A DNA stretch of 64,000 nucleotides from Natronosalvus sp042663485. Lineage in GTDB: Archaea; Halobacteriota; Halobacteria; Halobacteriales; Natrialbaceae. Position numbers and translations under genes: made by a program. The stretch is taken from assembly GCA_042663485.1 (NCBI GenBank), contig JBHTAF010000002.1. One strand, written 5' to 3'. Below the pieces are notes generated by a model. The model searched no databases, was not told the origin of the DNA, and worked only from the letters and a program-made list of their open reading frames with translations. Shown piece by piece: positions 7,290-15,359 of the stretch; the first letter of the stretch is position 1; each line of letters opens with the position of its first letter.

Positions 7290-8039
7290 GTGCGCTGTCC
7301 GACCTGTGAGAAGTCCCTGCAGACGGAGCGGGGAATGCGACAACACCACACGAAAGTCCACGGAGAGCCACTGCCGAACCGGACATGTAAGGGCTGTGGC
7401 CTCGAGTTCTACGACCCGAAGTCGAGACGAGTCTACTGCGACGACTGCAATCCGAACGGCGGCTCGAACAACGGCAACTGGAAGGACGCCAGGGAGGAGG
7501 CGTCGTGCGTGCGTTGTGACGAGACGTTCGAGTACTATCCCTCGAACAAGGAGGGTGTGTACTGTCCGCCGTGCGTCGCCGACGCCAACGGCCTGCTCCC
7601 GGACAATCCGTCGACGCCCAGTAAACGGGTGTCGACCACGTGTGCGAGCTGTGACGCTAACCTCGAGGTCTATCCGTCCCGTGGTCGAGGCGAACGAGCG
7701 CGGCGTGTTCTGTGATCGGACGTGTTATGGAAACTGGCTCTCGGAGACAGTCGTCGGCGAGAACCACCACCAGTGGGCTGGTGGCCCGATATCGTACGGC
7801 GAGCGTGGTGGAAAATACGCCGGCGAGCGCTCGAGCGAGACGAGTATCGGTGTCAGTCGTGTGGCCGTGGACGTCAGGAAATCGGACGAAATCCCGACGT
7901 CCATCACGTCATCCCCGTCCGAACGTTCGACGATCTCGAAGACGCCCACACGCTGGACAACGTCGTTTCACTCAGTCGTCGCTGTCATCGACTGGCAGAG
8001 GAGGGGTCGATCGCTGTTTCACCTGACGGAAAAAGGTAA
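7290..8039 (+). pseudogene. HNH endonuclease with zinc-finger N terminus, broken by two frameshifts
   Basis: The first frame (GTG 7290 to about 7675) encodes MRCPTCEKSLQTERGMRQHH, several CxxC knuckles and LEVYPS. The family continuation (VVEANERGVFCDRTCYGNWL, then VVGENHHQWAGG) is found in a frame one base on. From about 7810 the original frame returns with WWKIRRRALERDEYRCQSCG and the HNH core (DVHHVIPVRTFDD, then DNVVSLSRRCHRLAEE). So two shifts, near 7675 and 7810, disrupt a gene of about 248 codons. Haloarchaeal genomes hold intact homologues of this layout. Decay, sequencing errors or recoding are possible; decay is most likely. Confidence 0.82.
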
Positions 8040-8111
8040 CACTATTACTTTTCGACCGACTACGACTGGATACCCACTGTCAAGCTGACGGCTGACTGTG
8101 GAGACGCGTAC

Positions 8112-8215
8112 AGTCCCGTGGTGTAGTGGCCAATCATAATGGCCTTTGGACGCAATCGGAACCCACCTATTGCGGGAGACAGCCATTGACGGCGGTTCGA
8201 ATCCGCCCGGGACTA
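8112..8215 (+). tRNA. tRNA-Gln (anticodon TTG) with intron
   Basis: Acceptor arms AGTCCCG (8112-8118) and CGGGACT (8208-8214) pair fully, with discriminator A at 8215. The T arm (GGCGG-TTCGAAT-CCGCC) is canonical. The anticodon stem ATGGC/GCCAT closes a loop CTTTGGA with anticodon TTG at 8146-8148, once the 31-nt intron at 8150-8180 is removed. CCA is not encoded. Haloferax is known to carry an intron of this size in the same tRNA. Confidence 0.95.
8150..8180 (+). other. 31-nt archaeal tRNA intron at position 37/38
   Basis: The insert separates G37 from A38 of tRNA-Gln. CGCAAT (8151-8156) and ATTGCG (8169-8174) can form a hairpin, so the exon-intron junctions can fold into the bulge-helix-bulge recognised by the splicing endonuclease EndA. 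Confidence 0.88.
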
Positions 8216-8305
8216 TGACAAATATCTTATATCAATTCTTCGAGCCAGGCACCACGCTCGAGAACGAACCGTAACGACTGTAGCCCCGTCCCTACCACAT
8301 CCAAC

Positions 8306-8608
8306 ATGACCAGGTGGCTCCAGAGCGGGCGGCGACGCGATATCTGTTTTCTCCTCGCAAAACTGGAATCGGCGCGCGGCCAGGAACTCAAGTCGGCCCT
8401 CGAGTCCCACTACGACGAGCGCCTCGAGCCGAAGGCGTTCTACGGCTCCCTGTCGGCACTCGTCGACGCGGGGTTCGTCGAGAAGGACGTCGAGGGACTC
8501 CACGACGTCTATCGCCTGACCGACGCCGGCGAGGCTCGCGTGCGCGAACACGGGTCGTGGGTGCGGGCGTGTCTCGAGGGCGAAAACGGGAACGACGGTT
8601 CCGAATAA
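8306..8608 (+). CDS. PadR-like winged-helix transcriptional regulator
   Basis: A 100-residue protein. Residues 10-80 form a winged helix of the PadR type: a first helix (RDICFLLAKLESARGQEL), a recognition helix (KAFYGSLSALVDAGFVEKD) and a wing (HDVYRLTDAGEARVREH). No sensor domain is present. It lies between tRNA-Gln and a convergent acyl-CoA dehydrogenase gene whose stop is 6 bp away, so its target is not clear from context. Confidence 0.82.
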   Translation: MTRWLQSGRRRDICFLLAKLESARGQELKSALESHYDERLEPKAFYGSLSALVDAGFVEKDVEGLHDVYRLTDAGEARVREHGSWVRACLEGENGNDGSE

Positions 8609-8614
8609 CGCGAC

Positions 8615-9757
8615 TTACTCGAGGAGTCGGTCCCCGATCGTATTTCGCAGAATCTCGCTCGTGCCCTCGTAGATCTCGTTGAGTTTGGCGTCGCGGTAGA
8701 AGCGCTCGGCGGGGAAGTCCTTGGTGTAGCCGTAGCCGCCGTGGATCTGGATGCCCTCGTTGGCGACTTCGCGGGAGACCTCGCTGGCGTAGAGTTTCGC
8801 CTGGGCGGCCTCGGTGATATAGTCCTCGCCGCGGATCTTGTTGTCGGCGGCTCTGTGCATCAGCAGTTTTGCGGCCTGAATCTTCGTGTCCATGTCCGCG
8901 AGTTTATGCTTGATCGCCTGGAACTCGCCGATGGGCTGGCCGAACTGTTCGCGCTCGCCGGCGTACGATCGAGCTTCTTCGAAGGCGGCGCGGGCGATGC
9001 CGACGCCGCGGGCCGCGATGGTGATGCGGCCGCCGTTGAGCGTCTTGAGCGCCTGGACGAAGCCGTCACCCTCCTCGCCGAGTCGGCGGTCGGCGGGGAT
9101 CCGGAGGTCGTCGAACCGGAGTTCGGCGGTGGGACAGCCCTTGTCGCCGAGTTTCTCCTCGGTGCCCTCGACGTAGAAGCCGTCGTCCTCCTCGGGACGC
9201 ACGACGAACGAGGAGATGCCGCGGTTGCCGGCGTCGGGATCAGTCTTCGCAAAGAGGGTGACGGTGTCGGCGACGGATCCGTTCGAAATCCAGAGCTTGC
9301 CGCCGTTGATGACGTATTCGTCTCCGTCCCGTTCGGCCGTCGTCGTCATCGAGGGGACGTCACTGCCGGCCCCGGCTTCGGAGAGAGCGAACGCGCCGAC
9401 GTCTTTCCCCTCGGCGAGCGGAGTCAGGTACGTCTCCTTCTGGGACTCGTCGCCGAACTCGTAGAGCATGTTCCCCGCCAACGAGATGTGCGCGGCGACG
9501 ACGGTTCCCAGTCCGCCCGACCCCCGGGAAATCTCCTCGATTCCGATCGCGTAAGAGTGGTAGTCGAGGCCGGCGCCGCCGTACTCCTCGGGGAACGGCA
9601 TCCCCATCAGGCCCAGGTCGGCCATCTGATCGACGAGATCCTGCGGGAACTCGTCTTCGTGGTCGATCTCGCTCGCGACGGGCACGATCTCCTCGTCGAC
9701 GAACTCCGCGACCATGTCCCGAATCTGTGCCTGCTCCGGCGAGAGGCTGAAGTCCAT
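8615..9757 (-). CDS. Acyl-CoA dehydrogenase
   Basis: A 380-residue flavoprotein. It has the N-terminal helical domain (MDFSLSPEQAQIRDMVAEFV), the FAD-binding segment (FALSEAGAGSDVPSM, then KLWISNG) and the C-terminal domain. The end shows QIHGGYGYTKDFPAERFYRD and NEIYEGTSEI, where the glutamate is the usual catalytic base. It introduces the trans-2 double bond in acyl-CoA during beta-oxidation or branched-chain amino acid breakdown, passing electrons to an electron-transfer flavoprotein. The start at 9757 has a minus-strand AATAAAGC box at the right distance. A 3-hydroxyacyl-CoA dehydrogenase lies 2 kb away. Confidence 0.95.
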   Translation of the reverse strand: MDFSLSPEQAQIRDMVAEFVDEEIVPVASEIDHEDEFPQDLVDQMADLGLMGMPFPEEYGGAGLDYHSYAIGIEEISRGSGGLGTVVAAHISLAGNMLYEFGDESQKETYLTPLAEGKDVGAFALSEAGAGSDVPSMTTTAERDGDEYVINGGKLWISNGSVADTVTLFAKTDPDAGNRGISSFVVRPEEDDGFYVEGTEEKLGDKGCPTAELRFDDLRIPADRRLGEEGDGFVQALKTLNGGRITIAARGVGIARAAFEEARSYAGEREQFGQPIGEFQAIKHKLADMDTKIQAAKLLMHRAADNKIRGEDYITEAAQAKLYASEVSREVANEGIQIHGGYGYTKDFPAERFYRDAKLNEIYEGTSEILRNTIGDRLLE

Positions 9758-9950
9758 GATCGATCCATCGAGCGGCCGCCGCTTTATTGTTGTTGTACGC
9801 TCGTCCCGTTGACTCGCGTGTATTCGACCGTCGATCGAGACCCATTGCGTCGGGCTCGATGAGGCTGAATCGGACGGTTCGGTTCGCATATCTTCAGGAT
9901 CGTCCGCGACCGGGGTGTTTTTCCGGAACGACGACCAATAAGGGGCCTAG

Positions 9951-10997
9951 ATGACTACGGGCCACTCCCCTCCAGCCGCCGAATCCGACATCGAGTGGTG
10001 CTACGACGCCGTCCATGGCGTTTCGCGCACCTTCTCGATCACCATCGACCGACTCGAGGAGCCGATGGCGCGTCACATCTGCCTGGGGTACCTCCTGTGT
10101 CGAATCGCCGATACGATCGAGGACGCCGGTCACATACCACCGGCCGAGCAGACTGCCCTGCTCGAGGCGTTCGATCGGGTGCTCGATCCGGACGCCGACA
10201 CGACGGCCGAAGACTTCCGCGAGGCCGTCCAACCCTGGATCCCGGAGGACCGGTCGAACGACTGGGACGTCGTCGCGCACGCCCCGCGAGTCGTCCGGAC
10301 GTTCGAATCATTCGAGGACGAACCTCGCGAGATCATGCGCGAACCGGTCAGGGAACTCGTCGACGGGATGGCGATGTTCACCAGCCGGTACGCCGACGAG
10401 GGCGGTCTCCGTCTCCAGACGCTCGAGGAACTCGAGGAGTACTGCTGGTACGCCGCCGGGACCGTCGGGACGCTCATCACGGGACTCGTCGCCCGCGGCA
10501 CCTCGCCCGAGCGCGCCGAGGTGCTCCGGGACAACGCCCGATCGTTCGCCCTGCTCTTGCAGCTGGTCAACATCGCGAAGGACGTCGAGACCGATTACCA
10601 CGAGGAGAACAACGTCTACCTGCCGGCCGAGTGGCTCGCAGAAGAGGACGTCGCAGTCGAACGCGTCACCGACGAGGCCCACCACGGCGGCGTCACGAAC
10701 GTCATCCGTCGGGTGACCGGGCGGGCGGAGGGATACCTCGACGGCGCCCAGCGCTACCTCGAGGTGGTGCCCGAACGCCACGGGAACACGCTGTCGGCGT
10801 GGGCGATTCCGTACCTCCTGGCCGTGGGCACCCTGCGGGAACTCCGCGAACGACCCGAGGACGTCGTCCGTGAGGGGAACGTCAAGATCTCGCGCGCGGA
10901 GGTCTTCGCCGTGATGCAACGGTTCGAACAGGACCTCTCGAGGTCGGCGCTCGAGGAGTTGCGACGTGAGATATCCGAGAAGCCGCTTCACCAGTAG
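9951..10997 (+). CDS. Squalene/phytoene synthase family protein, probably squalene synthase
   Basis: A 348-residue head-to-head prenyl synthase. The two aspartate-rich motifs are visible: RIADTIED near residue 50 and NIAKDVETDYHEENNVYLP near residue 210. Both bind the diphosphate of the substrates through magnesium. The sequence HGVSRTFSITIDRL and the YLP after the second motif are closer to farnesyl-diphosphate farnesyltransferase (squalene synthase) than to CrtB phytoene synthase, but this is a judgement by eye. Squalene is an abundant neutral lipid in haloarchaea. A TATA-like TTTTTCC lies about 25-33 bp upstream. Confidence 0.9.
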   Translation: MTTGHSPPAAESDIEWCYDAVHGVSRTFSITIDRLEEPMARHICLGYLLCRIADTIEDAGHIPPAEQTALLEAFDRVLDPDADTTAEDFREAVQPWIPEDRSNDWDVVAHAPRVVRTFESFEDEPREIMREPVRELVDGMAMFTSRYADEGGLRLQTLEELEEYCWYAAGTVGTLITGLVARGTSPERAEVLRDNARSFALLLQLVNIAKDVETDYHEENNVYLPAEWLAEEDVAVERVTDEAHHGGVTNVIRRVTGRAEGYLDGAQRYLEVVPERHGNTLSAWAIPYLLAVGTLRELRERPEDVVREGNVKISRAEVFAVMQRFEQDLSRSALEELRREISEKPLHQ

Positions 10998-11032
10998 CGG
11001 GGCCGCGTCTATCGGCAATGGGGCGGTGTCTG

Positions 11033-11068
11033 CCGGTAGCGGATTCGAGTCTCCCGGTAGCGGATTCG
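11033..11068 (+). repeat. 15-bp direct repeat, two copies at a 21-bp period
   Basis: CCGGTAGCGGATTCG occurs at 11033-11047 and 11054-11068, just downstream of the squalene synthase gene. No function is evident. Confidence 0.6.
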
Positions 11069-11248
11069 CGAGGAGTCGAGAAAGAGGAGCTGTTCGACGG
11101 ACCGTACGTTACTACAGAAATTATAGAATATTGCCATCAATAGTATAGTATTGAATCGGCGCGAGCACCTCGAGCGGCAGAAATCGTCGGTGATGAGTCA
11201 AGGTACCTCGAACGCCGGGGAAACGCAGGTGAAAATGCAGCGCAGCCG

Positions 11249-11701
11249 TTACGCGAGCGCGAAGACGTCGGCCTCGAGCCGACGGTCGGGAGTCACGGTG
11301 ATCGTCACGTGGGCCTCCGTGACGCCCCAGCCGTCCTCGAGCTGGTCGGCGATCGCCTCGCTCGAGAGGCGGAGCGACTCCTCGTCCAGCTGGGCGCGAA
11401 TGCCGTAGGGACGGGCGGTCTCGTGCCACGGGCCGCGGACAGCCTGGCGGTCGCGGCCGCTCTCGTGGCCGGCGGGGTCGAGCCAGCGGGTGGTCTCGCG
11501 GGCGGTCTCGAGGTCGGTGTCGACGGCGATCTCGACCGTGGCACGCTCGCTCGAGTCGTTCGCGACGTGGAGGGAGGCGATCCGAAAGGTGTCGGGGTCG
11601 GAACGCTGGCCCCAGGCGACGGCGGCGGTGAGGGACGTGCCGAGACCGCCGAGTCCGAGACCGAGGACTGTCCGGCGAGTGTACGTTGGAGTGGAGGGCA
11701 T
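11249..11701 (-). CDS. Secreted protein of unknown function with Tat signal
   Basis: A 150-residue protein with a twin-arginine signal (RRTVLGLGLGGLGTSLTAA, residues 9-27). It is probably exported folded by the Tat system, the main route in haloarchaea. No lipobox cysteine follows, so it is soluble or attached in another way. The mature part has beta-rich stretches (FRIASLHVANDSSERATVEI, then EAHVTITVTPDRRLEADVF). Weak similarity to a beta-sandwich is possible. It stands alone on the minus strand and no family is recognised. Confidence 0.78.
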   Translation of the reverse strand: MPSTPTYTRRTVLGLGLGGLGTSLTAAVAWGQRSDPDTFRIASLHVANDSSERATVEIAVDTDLETARETTRWLDPAGHESGRDRQAVRGPWHETARPYGIRAQLDEESLRLSSEAIADQLEDGWGVTEAHVTITVTPDRRLEADVFALA

Positions 11702-11766
11702 CGGCTACCAGATAGTTCAACGGCGTTACTCATATACCTGTTGACTCGCTAAGAGGTGTGCGAGTG

Positions 11767-12621
11767 CTAGTCGTACTCGTAGAAGCCCCGTCCGGTCTTT
11801 TTGCCGAGGTCGCCTGCTTCGACCTTGCGCTTGAGGAGGTACGCAGGCTTGTACCGGTCTCCGAGTTCCTCGTACATGGTCTCGGAGGCGTGCAGGCAGA
11901 CGTCGAGGCCGATGTGATCGGCCAGTTTCAGCGGTCCCATCGGGACGTTCGTCCCCAGTTCCATCCCCGCGTCGATGTCCTCCTTGCTCGCGACGCCCTC
12001 GTCGTAGGCCCTGATCCCCTCGTTGAGCCAGGGCATCAGGATACGGTTCGTGACGAAGCCGGGCTTGTCGTCCGATTCCCAGGTCGTCTTTCCGAGGGCC
12101 TCCGCGATTTCGTGCGCCAGGTCGGTAACGGCGGCGGTCGTCTTCTCCCCGACGACGATTTCGACGCCTTCCATGATCGGCACGGGGTTCATGAAGTGCA
12201 GGCCGACGACGCGTTCGGGGTGCTCGAGTGGCGCTGCGATCGACGTGATCGAGAGCGTGCTCGTGTTGGTCGCGAGCACGACGTCCTCGTCGCAGTGGGT
12301 CTCGAGATCACGGAAGATGTCCCGCTTGATATCCATATTTTCGACGGCAGCTTCGACGACCAGGTCGCAGTCGGCGAGGTCCGCGAGGTCGGTCGTCCCG
12401 GCGATTCGCGCCCGAATCGTTTCGGGGTCGTTGGGTAGTGCGTCCTTCCCGTCGAGGCGCTCGAGGCTGTCGGCAATCGCGTCGAATCCGCCCTCGACGT
12501 ACTCGGATTCGATGTCGCGCATGACCACGTCGTAGCCGGTCGTGGCGGCGACCTGGGCGATGCCGCTCCCCATCGTCCCCGCGCCGACGACGCCGATTCG
12601 CTCGATGTCCTGGCGTACCAT
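11767..12621 (-). CDS. hbd: 3-hydroxyacyl-CoA dehydrogenase (3-hydroxybutyryl-CoA dehydrogenase type)
   Basis: A 284-residue NAD-dependent enzyme. The Rossmann fold has GVVGAGTMGSGIAQV at the start; EAAVENMDIKRDIF follows near residue 95; the catalytic histidine is in GLHFMNPVP near residue 140. The C-terminal helical domain ends GRGFYEYD. It oxidises 3-hydroxyacyl-CoA to 3-ketoacyl-CoA in beta-oxidation or the reverse in polyhydroxyalkanoate metabolism. The length matches the short stand-alone form without a crotonase domain. Start at ATG 12621; a start at 12630 is possible. Confidence 0.94.
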   Translation of the reverse strand: MVRQDIERIGVVGAGTMGSGIAQVAATTGYDVVMRDIESEYVEGGFDAIADSLERLDGKDALPNDPETIRARIAGTTDLADLADCDLVVEAAVENMDIKRDIFRDLETHCDEDVVLATNTSTLSITSIAAPLEHPERVVGLHFMNPVPIMEGVEIVVGEKTTAAVTDLAHEIAEALGKTTWESDDKPGFVTNRILMPWLNEGIRAYDEGVASKEDIDAGMELGTNVPMGPLKLADHIGLDVCLHASETMYEELGDRYKPAYLLKRKVEAGDLGKKTGRGFYEYD

Positions 12622-12795
12622 GGCGGGCAATACTTGCGATTCGCTGGTAAGTGTAGCGATACGTCGGAACGCCGTTCGATCGCCGTCGGTGCCCGCAATT
12701 TCGACCGACGAAGGCGGCGTCAGACGTCACCACTGCTGGCGATTTTCTCGAGGGGAAGGTTCAAGTTACGGGCGTGTGAGATACGGATAGTTCCG

Positions 12796-13362
12796 GTGAA
12801 TCGCGTGAGCAAGGAAAACGTGGCCGAAACGAGAGACGGCTCCGCACGGATCCTCGAGCCGGGCCACCGCGAGGCCCTCGAGGACGCGGGTATCGAACCG
12901 GCAATCGTTTCCAGAGAGCATTGCTCCTATCGGATGCTACTCGACGCCGGCCTCGACGAGGACGTCGCCGACGCGCTCCGCCGACAGTTCTCCCTGCCGT
13001 GGTCGTTCGAGACCGACGGCGACCTCGACCGGCGCTCGAGCGAGGTTCGCGGCCTGGGAGAGGCCGAACGCGCCTGGGTCGCCGCGAGCGCCGACGAGGG
13101 CTGGCAGGCGTTCGAGCCCGTCTCCTCGAGCGGGACCGAAATCGGGGCCGAGGACGCGTCCGACCGCTCCTGGCCCCGACCCACGCCGGTGACGGCGGTC
13201 ACCGGTGTCAGTCCCGAAAACGCCGCGAGGCTGGCCGAGGCGGGGATCAACTCCGCGGAACGACTGGCGACGATTCACGCGACCGAAGTCGCGAAGGTCC
13301 TCGAGTTGAGCGTCCTCCACGTCCGAACGTGGCGTCACAACGCCCGCGAGTTAGTCGATTGA
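12796..13362 (+). CDS. Helix-hairpin-helix domain protein, haloarchaeal
   Basis: A 188-residue acidic protein. The C-terminal 60 residues form a helix-hairpin-helix unit (VTAVTGVSPENAARLAEAGI, then SAERLATIHATEVAKVLEL), usually a non-specific DNA-binding element. The N-terminal part (ALEDAGIEPAIVSREHCSYRML) looks like a second related helical module. I recall similar haloarchaeal proteins annotated only by DUF numbers. The start may be GTG 12796 or GTG 12805; TTCAAGTTAC about 30 bp upstream favours 12796. Role unknown. Confidence 0.75.
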   Translation: MNRVSKENVAETRDGSARILEPGHREALEDAGIEPAIVSREHCSYRMLLDAGLDEDVADALRRQFSLPWSFETDGDLDRRSSEVRGLGEAERAWVAASADEGWQAFEPVSSSGTEIGAEDASDRSWPRPTPVTAVTGVSPENAARLAEAGINSAERLATIHATEVAKVLELSVLHVRTWRHNARELVD

Positions 13363-13563
13363 GCGAGTCACTCGAAGTTGGAGTTGAGCGAGGCACTCGA
13401 GCCTTCCACTTCGAGACCAGCGAGCACGCTCCAAACACGCATCAATAATCAGATAGATACTCGAGCGTGAAGTTCGGACCGAGACGGCGACCAGCGAGTG
13501 TGGCTCGAGGAACCTCGAATTTACTACTCGAGAAAGTATTTTTCAGTTGAGAGGACCGCCAAC

Positions 13564-13573
13564 GATATATGGG
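13564..13573 (+). promoter_or_regulatory. TATA box for the aldolase-FBPase unit
   Basis: GATATATGGG lies 23-32 bases before the ATG at 13596. An upstream in-frame ATG at 13569 is inside the box, so 13596 is the likely start. Confidence 0.45.
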
Positions 13574-13595
13574 TCGATGGTGGAGTTGCAGGCAG

Positions 13596-14384
13596 ATGCG
13601 ACCCATCGACGACTCACCGATCGTTCGCGACGGAAACGCCTGCATTCTCGCGATGGACCACGGCCTCGAGCACGGGCCGGTCGACTTCGAGGAGGTGCCC
13701 GAGAAGCTCGACCCCGCGACCGTGTTCGAGACGGCGACCCACGACGCGGTGACGTGCATCGCCGTCCAGAAGGGAATCGCCGAGGGCTACTACCCGAGCT
13801 ACGAGGACGACGTCAACCTCCTGGTGAAACTCAACGGTACGTCGAACCTCTGGATGGGCGAACCGGACTCCTCGCTCAACTGTTCGGTGGAGTACGCTGC
13901 CGAAATCGGGGCCGACGCGGTCGGGTTCACCCTCTACGGCGGGTCGAACAACGAAGTCGAGATGGCCGAGGAGTTCCGCGAGATCCACGAGGCCGCCCGC
14001 GAGTACGACCTCCCCGTCGTCATGTGGTCGTACCCGCGCGGCCAGGGGCTGAAAAACGACACGAAACCGGGGACGATCTCCTACGCGACCCGACTAGCTC
14101 TCGAGCTGGGCGCCGACATCGCGAAGGTCAAGTACCCCGGTAGCGCCGACGCCATGGAACACGCCGTCCAGTGTGCCGGCGACATGAAGGTCGTCATGAG
14201 CGGGGGCTCGAAGACCGACGACCTCGACTTCCTCTCGACGGTCGAGGCCGTGATCGCCGCCGGCGGCAACGGCCTCGCCGTGGGCCGAAACGTCTGGCAG
14301 CGCGAGAACCCCGAACGGCTGCTCGACGCCCTCGAGAAGGTCATCTACGAGGGGGAGACGGCCGACGCCGCGCTCGAGGCGTGA
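13596..14384 (+). CDS. Class I fructose-1,6-bisphosphate aldolase, archaeal (DhnA) type
   Basis: A 262-residue TIM-barrel enzyme. ILAMDHGLEHGP marks the start of the barrel; the Schiff-base lysine is in ADIAKVKYPGS near residue 175; phosphate-binding SGGSKT and GGNGLAVGRN follow. Archaeal class I aldolases cleave or form fructose-1,6-bisphosphate. Paralogues in some archaea make an aromatic-amino-acid precursor (ADH synthase), but the next gene, 2 bp away, is fructose-1,6-bisphosphatase, which supports a gluconeogenic role. The start at 13596 is chosen because the earlier ATG is in the TATA box. Confidence 0.9.
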   Translation: MRPIDDSPIVRDGNACILAMDHGLEHGPVDFEEVPEKLDPATVFETATHDAVTCIAVQKGIAEGYYPSYEDDVNLLVKLNGTSNLWMGEPDSSLNCSVEYAAEIGADAVGFTLYGGSNNEVEMAEEFREIHEAAREYDLPVVMWSYPRGQGLKNDTKPGTISYATRLALELGADIAKVKYPGSADAMEHAVQCAGDMKVVMSGGSKTDDLDFLSTVEAVIAAGGNGLAVGRNVWQRENPERLLDALEKVIYEGETADAALEA

Positions 14385-14386
14385 CG

Positions 14387-15274
14387 ATGGCGACGGCGCT
14401 CGACGACGCGGTCGAGCCAGTGAATTCGATCGTGCGGACGGTCGCCCGGTCGGCGACGGAGATCCGCCAGGGCCTCATCGGCCGCCGGAGCAGCGCCGCC
14501 GAGGAGAACCCCAGCGGCGAAACCCAGCTCGAGGCGGACGTCTGGGCCGACGACCTCCTCTACGACCGGCTCTCCCGGATCGAGGGGGTCGCCCAGTACG
14601 CGAGCGAGGAGCGCGAGGAGGTGCTCGACTGCGGTGACGACGTCGACCTGGACGACGGCGTAGCCGTCGCCCTCGACCCGCTCGACGGCTCCTCGAACCT
14701 GAAGTCGAACAACACGATGGGGACCATCGTCGGGATCTACGACGAGCCCCTCCCGTCTCCAGGCGAGGCCCTCCTGGGCGCGTGTTACGTCCTCTACGGA
14801 CCGATCACCACGATGGTCGTCGCCACCGAGGACGGCGTCTCGGAGTACGAACTCGGCGGTGGCGAGGCGACGGTCGTCCAGGCCGACGTGACCCTCCCCG
14901 ACGATCCGGTCGTCTACGGCGTCGGCGGGCGCGTCCCCGACTGGCCGCCCGCGATCGAAGCCTACGTGAGCCGCCTCGAGAGCGAACTCAAACTCCGGTA
15001 CGGCGGCGCGATGATCGGCGACGTCAACCAGGTGTTGACCTACGGCGGCCTCTTCGCGTACCCGACCCTCGAGTCGAGTCCCGAGGGGAAACTGCGCGTC
15101 CAGTTCGAGGGCAACCCCATCGGGTACATCCTCGAGCAAGCAGGGGGTCGCTCGAGCGACGGCCACGGCTCCCTGCTCGCCGTCGAGCCGACCGAACTTC
15201 ACCAGCGGACGCCGCTGTACGTCGGGAACGAGGCGTACGTCGATCTGATCGAGGACGTCCTCGCGGACGCGTAG
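14387..15274 (+). CDS. fbp: Class I fructose-1,6-bisphosphatase
   Basis: A 295-residue phosphatase. The metal-binding signature ALDPLDGSSNLKSNNTMG is near residue 95, and the sugar-binding MIGDVNQVLTYGGLFAYP and EGNPIGYILEQAGG are in the C-terminal half. It removes the 1-phosphate from fructose-1,6-bisphosphate, the committed step of gluconeogenesis. Only two bases separate it from the aldolase stop codon, so the pair should be made together and channel triose phosphates to fructose-6-phosphate. The N terminus has family features (NSIVRTVARSATEIRQGL). Confidence 0.93.
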   Translation: MATALDDAVEPVNSIVRTVARSATEIRQGLIGRRSSAAEENPSGETQLEADVWADDLLYDRLSRIEGVAQYASEEREEVLDCGDDVDLDDGVAVALDPLDGSSNLKSNNTMGTIVGIYDEPLPSPGEALLGACYVLYGPITTMVVATEDGVSEYELGGGEATVVQADVTLPDDPVVYGVGGRVPDWPPAIEAYVSRLESELKLRYGGAMIGDVNQVLTYGGLFAYPTLESSPEGKLRVQFEGNPIGYILEQAGGRSSDGHGSLLAVEPTELHQRTPLYVGNEAYVDLIEDVLADA

Positions 15275-15359
15275 CTCGTCAGCGGCGAGTGGATCCCGGC
15301 TCCGTTGGCGGTCGGAGAAACCCGACACCCCTTTACTCGAGCCCCGAAAACGGGGTGGT

